DNA of 64,000 bases from Methanomethylovorans sp041447285 (GTDB lineage Archaea > Halobacteriota > Methanosarcinia > Methanosarcinales > Methanosarcinaceae), in the NCBI RefSeq assembly GCF_041447285.1, contig NZ_JBGMEB010000009.1, positions 62,001-126,000 on the forward strand. The letters run 5' to 3'. Numbering within the stretch: position 1 is the stretch's first letter; the number at the start of each line of letters is the position of its first letter. Under the pieces are notes generated by a model. That model worked only from the letters and a program-made list of their open reading frames with translations. It was not told the origin of the DNA and made no database searches. The position numbers and the translations under genes were made by a program. Below, piece after piece: positions 53,387 to 62,540 of this stretch.

Positions 53387-54751
53387 TCACCCTATGGGCT
53401 TTTTACTCTTCTCAAATAGCCTATATGCCCTGAAAAGCAAAAACCCGGAGAGCATAAATGCCAAGAGATCCGACACAGGAAAAGCTGCCCAAGCTCCATT
53501 CAGGCCATAAAAACGGGGAAGCAGCACAACTGCAGGAATAAGGAACAGTAGCTGCCTGCTAATAGAAAGAATAAAAGCAGGTTTGGCTCTCCCTAATGCC
53601 TGGAAAAAGATCGATGCAACTACGTTCAGACCTATCAAAGGCGTACCCAGGACCATTATTATTAAAGCAGTTTTTCCCATTTCCAGATATGCTGGGTCTG
53701 CACTGAAAATAATAAGAAGTTTTTCTGCGAAAATGTAAATAATGAGCAGACCAAACAATCCAAAGACTGTTACTATCACCAAAGACATTTTTACAGCTTC
53801 TACTATTCTATCATATTTCTTTGCCCCATAATTAAATCCAACAAGTGGTTGCAGGCCAAAACCCATACCAAGAAGGGGCAGAAAGATAAAAGAATTGATC
53901 TTCATGACTATACCCAAAACAGCAATTGCGACATCTCCTCCATAAATTGCAAGGACATTATACACAATAATCATCATAATACTGTTTGAACATTCCATAA
54001 TAAAAGAACCAGTACCAATGGCCCCTATTTCCCTAATGATTTGAAAATCTGGCGTTAAAGTTTGTGATCTGAAATGAACAGTGCCTTTCCCTTTAAGATA
54101 GTACAGCAACAGCCATACAGAAACTACGGCTTGAGATAGTACAGTTGCAATTGCAGCGCCTTCAACACCCATCCCATAACCAAACATGAAAACCGGATCA
54201 AGTATTATATTGAGGCCGCCTCCTAGAAGCATAGCATTCATAGCAAGTCTGGAATTGCCTTCTGATCTGACAATATTCTGAACAGCCACTCCAAAGACAA
54301 AGAAAATACCGCCTAAAATAATATACTTCAGATAATCTCTTGCATAGGGCAGAACTCCATCAGTTGCTCCGAATACTCTTAAAATGGGTTCAAGATAAAG
54401 AAGACAAGGAATTGCTATAAGCACACTTAAAACCAAACTCAGGGAAAAAACATTTCCAAGAACTCTTTCTGCTTTTTCATTATTTCGTGCTCCAAGAGCC
54501 CGGGAGATTATGGAAGATCCACCTGTTCCAAGAACAATTCCAAAAGCCATTATAATCATCTGGACTGGAAAAGCTATAGAAAGCCCGCCTATAGCAGGGA
54601 CACTATCTTCTCCATATGCCATTCCCACGAAAAACGTGTCAACTACATTGTAAAGAGCCTGCACCAGCATTCCAATAATGATAGGAGTTGAAAGCTTAAA
54701 AAGGAGCTTTCGTACATTATCTTTACCAAGAAAATCACTTTTTTCATCCAT
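53387..54751 (-). CDS. MATE-family efflux transporter 2
   Basis: 454 residues with twelve transmembrane helices: LVQALYNVVDTFFVGMAYGE, GTGGSSIISRALGARN, GMGFGLQPLVGFNYGAKKYD. It starts 17 bp after the MarR stop codon, so it is the second gene of a regulator-exporter operon. That arrangement is typical of drug- or toxin-inducible export (family knowledge). Confidence 0.92.
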   Translation of the reverse strand: MDEKSDFLGKDNVRKLLFKLSTPIIIGMLVQALYNVVDTFFVGMAYGEDSVPAIGGLSIAFPVQMIIMAFGIVLGTGGSSIISRALGARNNEKAERVLGNVFSLSLVLSVLIAIPCLLYLEPILRVFGATDGVLPYARDYLKYIILGGIFFVFGVAVQNIVRSEGNSRLAMNAMLLGGGLNIILDPVFMFGYGMGVEGAAIATVLSQAVVSVWLLLYYLKGKGTVHFRSQTLTPDFQIIREIGAIGTGSFIMECSNSIMMIIVYNVLAIYGGDVAIAVLGIVMKINSFIFLPLLGMGFGLQPLVGFNYGAKKYDRIVEAVKMSLVIVTVFGLFGLLIIYIFAEKLLIIFSADPAYLEMGKTALIIMVLGTPLIGLNVVASIFFQALGRAKPAFILSISRQLLFLIPAVVLLPRFYGLNGAWAAFPVSDLLAFMLSGFLLFRAYRLFEKSKKPIG

Positions 54752-54768
54752 TTTTTCATCTCACTGTT

Positions 54769-55233
54769 TTACTTCATCTCACTTGATTTATCAGATGGAG
54801 GCTCGAATCCGGGCTCAAAAAGTTTAATAGCAGCTTTATGGAGAAGGAGCTTCATAATTTCTTTTTCCTCATAGGTAAAATCAGAAAAGAGAATTTTTAT
54901 CATAGAAGCTTGTTTTTCCAATATTAGTTCTCTCATCCCTTTGCCTTTTTCAGTCAGGTAAACCTTGTAAGCTCGAAGATCATTTTCATCCCTCTGCCTG
55001 TAAACATAACCTTCTTGTTCAAGACTCTGGATTGATCTGGCACTTGTTGCTTTGCTCACTTTTAGGAGTTTTGCAATGGCTTCTTGGGATATTCCATCAT
55101 AATGATATAAAACCAATAAAAACTCAAATTGCCCACTTCCAATTCGATAAGTTTCGAGTTCTTTTGCCATATAGGCTAAATTACTCCGCTGGATATGGGC
55201 AATCGAACCTAGTAACATTATTGCATCATCCAT
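54769..55233 (-). CDS. MarR-family regulator of the MATE operon
   Basis: 154 residues with a winged helix (GISQEAIAKLLKVSKATSAR, IQSLEQEGYVYRQRDENDLR) and dimer helices. It is first in the operon with MATE 2. Two near-identical palindromes upstream (55294-55311 and 55383-55400) are likely its own operators, so it probably represses itself and the exporter until a ligand binds. Confidence 0.9.
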   Translation of the reverse strand: MDDAIMLLGSIAHIQRSNLAYMAKELETYRIGSGQFEFLLVLYHYDGISQEAIAKLLKVSKATSARSIQSLEQEGYVYRQRDENDLRAYKVYLTEKGKGMRELILEKQASMIKILFSDFTYEEKEIMKLLLHKAAIKLFEPGFEPPSDKSSEMK

Positions 55234-55293
55234 ACTTTACCCTTCACTTTCAGGATCTGGTTGTTTTTGTTGAAATTTGAAATATTAAATAAA

Positions 55294-55400
55294 TAGTAGC
55301 ATATGAAACTAAATTAATCCTTGAAGGATAGGAGATAAGTATCTATTGCAGCCTATAAATAATAGTTGCATAGAATATATAATAGTTTCGTATGAAACTA
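55294..55400. promoter_or_regulatory. Two probable MarR operators
   Basis: TAGTAGCATATGAAACTA (55294-55311) and TAGTTTCGTATGAAACTA (55383-55400) match at 15 of 18 positions. The second is a dyad with 7-bp arms TAGTTTC/GAAACTA. The proximal site is 61 bp before the MarR start codon, beside a TATA-like ATTTATTTAATATTT on the minus strand. Confidence 0.65.
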
Positions 55401-55590
55401 GAATTAAATTAAAATTCATATTTACATTCAAATTAGTACTATTAAATAGAATAATGTACAATAAAAATAACATAAAAATTATTAGTTCTCTTGTAAAGAA
55501 AATCTGCAAAAAATGCACATCAAGCAAATAGTAGCAATTTATTGCAGTATATCCGGAGAGATCGAAATAGAACAATCGGCTGTATAAATA

Positions 55591-55614
55591 AAGTGCAGAA
55601 TGAAATCTGCACTT
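55591..55614 (-). terminator. Terminator of the lipoprotein gene
   Basis: AAGTGCAGA (55591-55599) pairs perfectly with TCTGCACTT (55606-55614). On the minus strand it follows the stop by 12 nt and is followed by TTTATTTATA. Confidence 0.65.
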
Positions 55615-55626
55615 TTGTGATCCATC

Positions 55627-56388
55627 TCAGGATATTACAACACCATATTTTGCAAATGCTTTGGAAAAAGCCAGTCTAAGGTTTTCAGCATTGGTTTTAA
55701 CCTCTGTTGAATTACCAGAAGAAACTGAATTATTTAATACCACAATTGCATTATCAACCTGGATAAGGACCTGTGCATAATTCTCATCTGCACTTGATGG
55801 CTTTTCAGCATTTGTCACATTTTGCCATTCACTTTTCAATTTAGGGACATAGGTGGCAACCTTTTCTGTATCATTGGCACTTGCAGCACCTATAGCTTCT
55901 TCCATTGTTGCATGGAATACTGTAAGAAGATCTCCCATGCGTATAACGCCATTCCGTTCGTGCAGGCTATAAAACAGATCCCTCATTGGCTCAAGAGCCG
56001 TGTGGGCAGCTTCAATATCCCCACCTGCAAGCAGTTCCTGTGAATTTGATGCTATCAGTTTTGCTCTTTCTATTTCAGTTGTCCAGGAGGTATCATTTGC
56101 ATACATAGCAGGTGGTGCTTGCCCATAATTATCTGATACATAGGTTAATTTATTAACAAGTTCATCGATACTGGCTTGAGAAGCAGAAACATTTTTTTGG
56201 CTTGTTAATACAAGTGATTTGATATATGCTGAATTTGCCTCTTTCATAACTTCAGCAAACTTTACTTCATCAACTGTGCCGGAAATAGATGAATTTTCAG
56301 CACTTTTAGTTTGTTCATCAACACAACCTGATATAAAGCTCAATGACAATACAAGAATAAAGCAAAGAGAAAGTAACTTTAGTTTCAT
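55627..56388 (-). CDS. Predicted lipoprotein, helical, unknown function
   Basis: 253 residues. The signal peptide ends in the lipobox-like FISGC (Cys about 22), then a mostly helical, Ala/Asn-rich domain containing RMGDLLTVFHATMEEAIGAA. The two-helix pattern recalls periplasmic cytochrome b562-like or DUF-type four-helix bundles, but no heme motif is convincing. It would be tethered outside the membrane. Partners are unknown. Confidence 0.75.
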   Translation of the reverse strand: MKLKLLSLCFILVLSLSFISGCVDEQTKSAENSSISGTVDEVKFAEVMKEANSAYIKSLVLTSQKNVSASQASIDELVNKLTYVSDNYGQAPPAMYANDTSWTTEIERAKLIASNSQELLAGGDIEAAHTALEPMRDLFYSLHERNGVIRMGDLLTVFHATMEEAIGAASANDTEKVATYVPKLKSEWQNVTNAEKPSSADENYAQVLIQVDNAIVVLNNSVSSGNSTEVKTNAENLRLAFSKAFAKYGVVIS

Positions 56389-56565
56389 TTTAAATGCTCC
56401 CTAAAATGGTTAAGGTTTAACATTATATAAAATGTATACGATCAGCACATAGAGATTAAAAAAAGATATTATGTGTTGAGTTTAACTATATAAAAGAGTA
56501 TAATAAAGATAACTGGTTATAAAATATAGAATTTTGAACTGTAAATCCTCTATCAATTGATCGCA

Positions 56566-57924
56566 TTATACAAACCTGAACATTCCCAAAGTCTTATTCT
56601 TTTCCACTTTGTGATCCACCACCGGCTGTGGATAAACAATATCCTTCGGTAAAGCCTTATTCTCCAATGCATGGATATCTTTTGGGCTTAGGTCCCCCAA
56701 TTCAGGCACCCATTTTTTAATGTATTTGCATTCCGGATCGAACTTCTGCTGCTGCAGCCATGGATTGAATATCCTGAAATATGGAGTTGCATCTGCACCT
56801 GTAGATGCTGACCACTGCCAATTTCCATTATTTACACATGGATCATAATCTACAAGTGCCCGGGCAAAATATATCTCACCCAAACGCCAATCGATGTGAA
56901 GGTCTTTCACAAGGAAAGAAGCTGCTATCATCCTAACTCTGTTGTGCATATAACCAGTAGTATTAAGCTGCCTCATGCCAGCATCAACTATAGGAAAACC
57001 TGTTTTACCTTCACACCATGCATTAAATCTTACAGGATCATTATCCCAATGGAGGTTATCGAATTTTTCCCTGAAGGCGTGACCAAACACCCTGGGGTGC
57101 TCAGATGCAAGCTGAATGAAGAAATCCCTCCAATAAAGCTCTGAAATCAGAGTGTGATCAGACCCTAGATGGTCCCTTAAAGAGTGGTAAACCTCCCGAA
57201 TAGATACAGTTCCAAATCTGTTGTGAGCTGATAGTCCAGTAGTACCCATTACAGATGGGATATCCCGTAATCGATCATAATCTGCAAACCTGCTAAGATC
57301 AGACAGCAGCTCCAGAGCATTGCTGCTGCCGCCATGAACAAATAATTCCGGGTTATCAGAATCATATTCAGGAATTGCCTCAAGAGCATCTGAGATATAA
57401 GAGTTGCAGAAATTGCCTCTTTCAACGTGAACAGGCACTTCCACTGAAAGCTTGCTAGCCGCCCTGAAGAACTGTGTGAACACCTGATACATCTTCCCCT
57501 GCTGAGTTTTCACTGAACCTGGAACTTGCAAGGTTGCATCATGAAACTGATGGAACTTCAATCCATGTTCAGCACAAACCATAGAGATCAATTCATCCCT
57601 TCGGGCACTGAAAGGGGTATAATCACAGTTCACAAAAACAGCATCTATACTTTCTTCACGGATCAACTTTTCAATTACCTCGTGTGGCAAGCCTGAGAAA
57701 AGATACAGTTTTCCACTCACCAACTCAAGCTGTTTTTCCAGGTCTGCAAGGGACTCTAACATGAATTGCAGAGCATTCTTACTGTATTTACCATCCTTTA
57801 GCAATCTATGATCAAAAATAAAACAGGGTAATACCTCGTGTGAAGAGTGAAGAGCCTCTATCAGGCCAGTATTATCATCAACACGCAAATCCCGCCTGAA
57901 TATGAAAAGTGACTTTGAATACAT
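56566..57924 (-). CDS. phr: Deoxyribodipyrimidine photolyase (class I type)
   Basis: About 452 residues. The N-terminal photolyase domain is LFIFRRDLRVDDNTGLIEAL. The FAD-binding domain has ELYWRDFFIQLASEHP, TGFPIVDAGMRQLNTTGYMH, NRVRMIAASFLVKDL and GNWQWSASTGADATPYFRIF, the last including the Trp of the electron-transfer path. It repairs UV-induced cyclobutane dimers with blue light. The inner ATG (complement of 57922-57924) is chosen because GGTTGGA lies just upstream. A tRNA-Gly gene separates it from uvrB. Confidence 0.93.
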   Translation of the reverse strand: MYSKSLFIFRRDLRVDDNTGLIEALHSSHEVLPCFIFDHRLLKDGKYSKNALQFMLESLADLEKQLELVSGKLYLFSGLPHEVIEKLIREESIDAVFVNCDYTPFSARRDELISMVCAEHGLKFHQFHDATLQVPGSVKTQQGKMYQVFTQFFRAASKLSVEVPVHVERGNFCNSYISDALEAIPEYDSDNPELFVHGGSSNALELLSDLSRFADYDRLRDIPSVMGTTGLSAHNRFGTVSIREVYHSLRDHLGSDHTLISELYWRDFFIQLASEHPRVFGHAFREKFDNLHWDNDPVRFNAWCEGKTGFPIVDAGMRQLNTTGYMHNRVRMIAASFLVKDLHIDWRLGEIYFARALVDYDPCVNNGNWQWSASTGADATPYFRIFNPWLQQQKFDPECKYIKKWVPELGDLSPKDIHALENKALPKDIVYPQPVVDHKVEKNKTLGMFRFV

Positions 57925-58069
57925 AAGATCCAACCATTATACTGCTTACTAGATATTCACGTGTCACAACTATATTTACAGAATGCCAGACAAGCCACTG
58001 AAAAACACTCAAGTAAACATGCAAGTAAATGAACAGAAAACGATTGCAGAAAAGAGAAATAAGAAACAA

Positions 58070-58141
58070 TGCGCCAACCGGGATTCGAACCCGGGTTTAG
58101 GGCTTGGAAGGCCCCAGTCATAGCCGCTAGACCATCGGCGC
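58070..58141 (-). tRNA. tRNA-Gly (anticodon UCC)
   Basis: The reverse complement gives acceptor GCGCCGA pairing with TTGGCGC (including G-U) plus discriminator A. The anticodon stem GGGGC/GCCCT encloses the loop CTTCCAA, so the anticodon is TCC. The T arm has GTTCGAATC. Confidence 0.94.
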
Positions 58142-58349
58142 ATTAAGCAGCCTATACACGTCTTTTTGTAATATAACATTTTCGCATCATCTGCGTATAA
58201 TATGGTTGAAAACGACAATAAATCCAATATTTATTTACTTTTCAGCAAAAATTAGAAAAAAGAAAAGAATACAAAAACAAGTACACATCAGATATTCACT
58301 AACCAATCCCAAGTCTAAAACTGAAAAACACACTTAAACACTGCGACAT

Positions 58350-60329
58350 TCACAGTGAATAGCTTGTACGCAGTTCCTTGATCATGTCGCGAAGCTCTGC
58401 AGCCCTCTCAAATTCCAGGTTCTTTGCGGCAAGGTGCATCTCAGCCTCAAGGTCAATAATCATATCAGAAACCTCCTTTTCAGACTTGTCCTCTGCCAAC
58501 ACAAGCGCTTCAGGTATTGCTGATTCCTCAACCTCCACAAGTTCACGCTGCAATGCTTTTTTGATGGTCTGAGGGATAATCCCGTGTTTTTCGTTGAATT
58601 TCATCTGAAGCTTACGACGCCTGTTTGTCTCATTCACAGCGCGTTCAATCGAACCTGTAATGTTATCAGCATACAGTATTACCCTTCCCTCGGCATTCCT
58701 CGAAGCCCTGCCTATGGTCTGTATCAGAGACCTTTCTGAGCGAAGGAAACCTTCTTTGTCCGCATCCAGAATGGCAACCAGTGCAACCTCCGGGATGTCC
58801 AGTCCTTCTCGCAGGAGGTTAATACCTATCAGTACATCGAAATCACCCTTACGCAGGCTGCGGATTATTTCAGTCCTCTCAATGGTATCAATATCCGAAT
58901 GCATGTAACGCACCTTGACACCTAGTTCATGTAAATATTCCGTGAGTTCTTCAGCCATTCTCTTGGTAAGAGTAGTAACGAGTGTCCTGTAACCCTTGGC
59001 GGTAGTCTTCGAAATTTCTCCAATAAGGTCATCTACCTGATTCTCCACCGGACGGATAGTTATCTCCGGATCTACAAGTCCGGTAGGCCGGATGATCTGC
59101 TCCACTACAGACTTACTCAGCTCCACTTCATATTCAGCAGGTGTGGCAGAGACATAAACGACTGTGTTAATGTGTCGTGCAAATTCATCATATTTCAGGG
59201 GTCTGTTGTCCAGAGCTGAGGGAAGCCTGAAACCGTATGTAACCAGAGATTCTTTCCTTGCCCTGTCACCGTTATACATACCCCTTATCTGAGGAATCGT
59301 CACATGCGACTCATCTATTACCATCAGATAATCCTCTGGGAAGAAATCCAGCAGTGAAGAAGGTGGTTCTCCGGGTTTTCTACCATCAAAATGACGCGAA
59401 TAGTTTTCTATACCACTACAATACCCCAATTCCCGGATCATTTCCATATCAAACTTTGTTCTCTGTTCCAGACGCTGAGCCTCTAGCAGCTTGTTCTCGG
59501 CCCGCAGCCTGGCAAGCTGTCCAGTAAGTTCTTCTTCGATGTCTACAAGTGCCTTGTCAATGTATTCCTGTGGCATGACGAAATGCTTTGCAGGGTAGAT
59601 GGCCAGAGTTTCCCCCATACCTAGTTCTTCCTGCACCTTACCTGTCAGAGGTTCGAAATAAGCGATCCTTTCGATCTCGTCACCGAACAATTCTATCCTT
59701 ATACCTCGCTTCTCCTGAGCAGGGAATATCTCAATAGTATCTCCTCTTGAGCGAAAAGTTCCTTGCGCTGGCTCTATATCATTACGCTCATACTGGATAT
59801 TGATAAGATCTGCAAACAAAGTAGAACGATCTATCTCTTCACCTACAGTGAGCATCACTGTCATAGCCCGCCACTCCTGTGGTGAACCCAAACTGTAGAT
59901 ACAGGAAACACTCGATACTACTATCACATCTCTGCGCTCCATAAGAGACTTAGTGGCAGACAGACGCAATCTTTCAATCTCTTCATTTATGGAAGCATCC
60001 TTTTCGATATACGTATCCGTAGTAGGAAGATAAGCCTCGGGCTGATAATAATCATAGTAGCTGACAAAGTATTCTACGGCATTATCAGGAAAGAATTCAC
60101 GGAACTCTGAAAACAATTGTGCTGCAAGAGTCTTGTTATGTGCGATTACCAGAGTAGGCCGCTGGACATTCTGGATCACATTAGCTACTGTGAATGTTTT
60201 ACCTGAACCTGTTACACCCAGTAATGTCTGGTGCTTCACTCCTTTGTTAATGCCTTCTGTCAGCCGGGATATGGCTTCTGGCTGGTCACCTTTGGGAGAA
60301 TAATCAGATACTAATGTGAAAGGGCGCAT
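58350..60329 (-). CDS. uvrB: Excinuclease ABC subunit B
   Basis: 659 residues, full length. Helicase motif I is GVTGSGKTFTVANVIQ. The beta-hairpin YYDYYQPEAYLPTTDTYIEK inserts behind the lesion. Later motifs are MVIDESHVTIPQIRGMYNGD, YVSATPAEYE and QTIGRASRN, and a C-terminal UVR motif (LEFERAAELRDMIKELR) binds UvrC. Bacterial-type nucleotide excision repair genes like this are typical of mesophilic methanogens. uvrA and uvrC are not in this window. Confidence 0.97.
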   Translation of the reverse strand: MRPFTLVSDYSPKGDQPEAISRLTEGINKGVKHQTLLGVTGSGKTFTVANVIQNVQRPTLVIAHNKTLAAQLFSEFREFFPDNAVEYFVSYYDYYQPEAYLPTTDTYIEKDASINEEIERLRLSATKSLMERRDVIVVSSVSCIYSLGSPQEWRAMTVMLTVGEEIDRSTLFADLINIQYERNDIEPAQGTFRSRGDTIEIFPAQEKRGIRIELFGDEIERIAYFEPLTGKVQEELGMGETLAIYPAKHFVMPQEYIDKALVDIEEELTGQLARLRAENKLLEAQRLEQRTKFDMEMIRELGYCSGIENYSRHFDGRKPGEPPSSLLDFFPEDYLMVIDESHVTIPQIRGMYNGDRARKESLVTYGFRLPSALDNRPLKYDEFARHINTVVYVSATPAEYEVELSKSVVEQIIRPTGLVDPEITIRPVENQVDDLIGEISKTTAKGYRTLVTTLTKRMAEELTEYLHELGVKVRYMHSDIDTIERTEIIRSLRKGDFDVLIGINLLREGLDIPEVALVAILDADKEGFLRSERSLIQTIGRASRNAEGRVILYADNITGSIERAVNETNRRRKLQMKFNEKHGIIPQTIKKALQRELVEVEESAIPEALVLAEDKSEKEVSDMIIDLEAEMHLAAKNLEFERAAELRDMIKELRTSYSL

Positions 60330-60535
60330 ACCTGCGTTTTATCTTAGTATAGGAGTATAAAAGTATGCATTTGTAAATGAGGTAATGTTTTCACAATACG
60401 ATAATGCATACCGAGGTATTAACTCAGGGTATTCACTCCAATCACAAATTCACCGGATCATACAGTTTCAGTAATCCGTAGATAATCTGTGAATAGCGAG
60501 TGTAATAGTCGCATAGACGTAAATACAACAGGATA

Positions 60536-60868
60536 TTAAGCTTGCCTGAATAGGAAAAAAGCCATAAGCATGAGAACTATAGCAAGCATTATGACAATCT
60601 GAGCGCTTTTACTGTCAGTACCCAGAATAATAGGAATCGGACCGATCATGATAATACCCCCGCCACGAATTTCTGACCTTTTGAACACACCTTCTGAAGC
60701 CTTGCGGATCTGTTCACTATTATTAGTATTATTTACCTGATGTTGAGCATACTCGTATTCGACTCCACTACTGTTGTCACTGGAGGACATGAAGCTAGCA
60801 ATAAAAAACAGAATAAAACCAGTAATTATACACAATACCCCAGTGAATATCAGCAATTGCGCTACCAT
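60536..60868 (-). CDS. DUF131/TIGR00304-type membrane protein A
   Basis: 110 residues: an N-terminal transmembrane helix, a polar loop of about 45 residues, the family motif GGGIIMIGPIPIILGTDSKS, and a C-terminal transmembrane helix. Its ATG overlaps the end of the preceding paralogue (ATGGTAG), so the pair is translationally coupled. Function unknown. Confidence 0.85.
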   Translation of the reverse strand: MVAQLLIFTGVLCIITGFILFFIASFMSSSDNSSGVEYEYAQHQVNNTNNSEQIRKASEGVFKRSEIRGGGIIMIGPIPIILGTDSKSAQIVIMLAIVLMLMAFFLFRQA

Positions 60869-61113
60869 CGCATTTTCCTCCAGAAGAACATGTGTATGAA
60901 GAACACAAAGAAACCAATATACATCATGGACGTAGTAATTTCAGGAGATGAACCAAAGGCAATTGGAATTGGACCAATGAGTACTAATCCGCCAAAATCC
61001 CCACTATCACTGCCACTGCCCATAGCGGAAATTAAAAAGCCTGCAAACATAAGTAGAATTCCAATAGAAATCAAATAGGAACCGATTCTGATAATGTCCC
61101 TGGAAGATGTCAT
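60862..61113 (-). CDS. DUF131/TIGR00304-type membrane protein B
   Basis: 83 residues with two transmembrane helices flanking the conserved loop GGLVLIGPIPIAFGSSPE. It is the first gene of the overlapping pair and a shorter paralogue of the next. It starts about 20 bp after the winged-helix gene stop and may share that transcript. Function unknown. Confidence 0.85.
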   Translation of the reverse strand: MTSSRDIIRIGSYLISIGILLMFAGFLISAMGSGSDSGDFGGLVLIGPIPIAFGSSPEITTSMMYIGFFVFFIHMFFWRKMRW

Positions 61114-61134
61114 AAGAAATAGTGGAAACTATAA

Positions 61135-61965
61135 TTAAATAATACTCTGCTGCATAACAGACTCGCCCGCTTGAAGCTCTGTAGGTTCATCAGAGATATA
61201 CCTATACTCCCGCTGTGTCCTATTGCCTCTGCGCTCAAGAAGATTCTTACCGAACATACGGGAAAGATATGTTGACACCGTACTCTGTTTTATGGGGCCG
61301 TATATCTTCTCATAATGTTTCTGTATAGACTGAGATGAGAACCAGACGCGTGGATACTCATATTTAAGGAAAAGCTCCAGTCTTTCGTTTATTGTGAGCT
61401 TAGTATCCCCTATACGTTCCTGAAAAGAAGGGGTCTTGCGGGCCGGAGGGGCAGGTTGCTCCTGCCTGACCGAGGATTGCGGAAGTTGTTGTGAAGTGTT
61501 ATTCTCCGGCATATACTGGTTCACAACAGGTTGTGGAGTTGGAGATTGCAACGTAGTAGAATATTGGAATGGAACCTGAGACATACCTGGCTGCAAAGAA
61601 GGCGCCATTTGCTGATACTGAGCATACTGCGGATATTGATACATAGAAGATTGCGGTACCTGAACAAACGATGGTGCTACCTGTTGCTGCATAACGGGCT
61701 GTGTTTGTGGCACAAATGAGCCAGGGAAAAACGGTGGCGATTGTTGATAAGGTTGTGAGTTAACCTGTGGTAAAGGTTGTGAAACAGGTTGTTGAAAAGA
61801 ATTGTTGTAATTTGCTACAGAAGCAGAAGAAGGTCCGGACGCCTGGACTCTTTTCCCTGAGAACGACTCTATAAAGGAGACCAGGCATTTTTGCCATTCA
61901 GCACCTGTAAATTCAACATTTACACGCGTCCCGTCTTCATCTGTTATTTCGAGTCGGACCTTCAT
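61135..61965 (-). CDS. Q/P-rich winged-helix protein
   Basis: About 276 residues. The N-terminal 45 (MKVRLEITDEDGTRVNVEFT...) form a small beta-rich domain. A linker of about 130 residues is very rich in Gln, Pro and Ser. The C-terminal ~75 (TINERLELFLKYEYPRVWFS ... STVSTYLSRMFGKNLLERRG) form a winged-helix domain. The inner ATG is chosen, with AGAGGCA upstream. It is organised like the protein at 14265: two folded ends and a long disordered spacer. Possibly DNA-binding; it is followed by the two DUF131 genes. Confidence 0.7.
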   Translation of the reverse strand: MKVRLEITDEDGTRVNVEFTGAEWQKCLVSFIESFSGKRVQASGPSSASVANYNNSFQQPVSQPLPQVNSQPYQQSPPFFPGSFVPQTQPVMQQQVAPSFVQVPQSSMYQYPQYAQYQQMAPSLQPGMSQVPFQYSTTLQSPTPQPVVNQYMPENNTSQQLPQSSVRQEQPAPPARKTPSFQERIGDTKLTINERLELFLKYEYPRVWFSSQSIQKHYEKIYGPIKQSTVSTYLSRMFGKNLLERRGNRTQREYRYISDEPTELQAGESVMQQSII

Positions 61966-61983
61966 TATTCTGCCTCTGTGCAT

Positions 61984-62540
61984 GTGGATCCATTCATCCC
62001 CTCAGATTGAAGGATTCACGAACCATATATCCCCTCAGACAATGGTTTATTTTAGCTTGACTGTTTAGTGTTTACAGAACACTACTTTAGCCTTCTGTGC
62101 TACAATGATATACATTGCATTGATTATATATAAATATTGTGCTGATTATCTTGTGCCTAATTGTCGGCGATACAAATAAAGGAAGAATAAAGCTTTAATT
62201 CAATAAATAAGCAATAATCCATCCTACCATTTGTACCTAGTAAATACATATTGTGAACTTGATAGATAAAGGTTTCTTTTATTTTTCCACTGGAAACAAA
62301 GGGGTTAGAGATTTTGACTTGAAAACTGTGTTTATACCTTTAAATTAATAAATAGTACTAAATAATCCTCAAATTTGACCATTACGAATACAGAGGACAG
62401 ATATGAGTATGAGACACATATAGAACAGGATCAAGTTGAAAACCTATATCTAATCGTAATGATAACTAATAATTAATGAATAATAGGTAAGATAAAACCT
62501 CAGTATGATTTATATCAAATGATAACCATAGGGGCGTCTT
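61984..62540. promoter_or_regulatory. Divergent intergenic region upstream of PAN
   Basis: No ORF. It contains a direct repeat ATCCCCTCAGA (near 61994 and 62028), a hairpin AGTGTT/AACACT (about 62066-62082), and an 8-bp inverted pair CATTACGA (62380-62387) and TCGTAATG (62454-62461) in the likely PAN leader. The functions are unknown. Confidence 0.3.
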
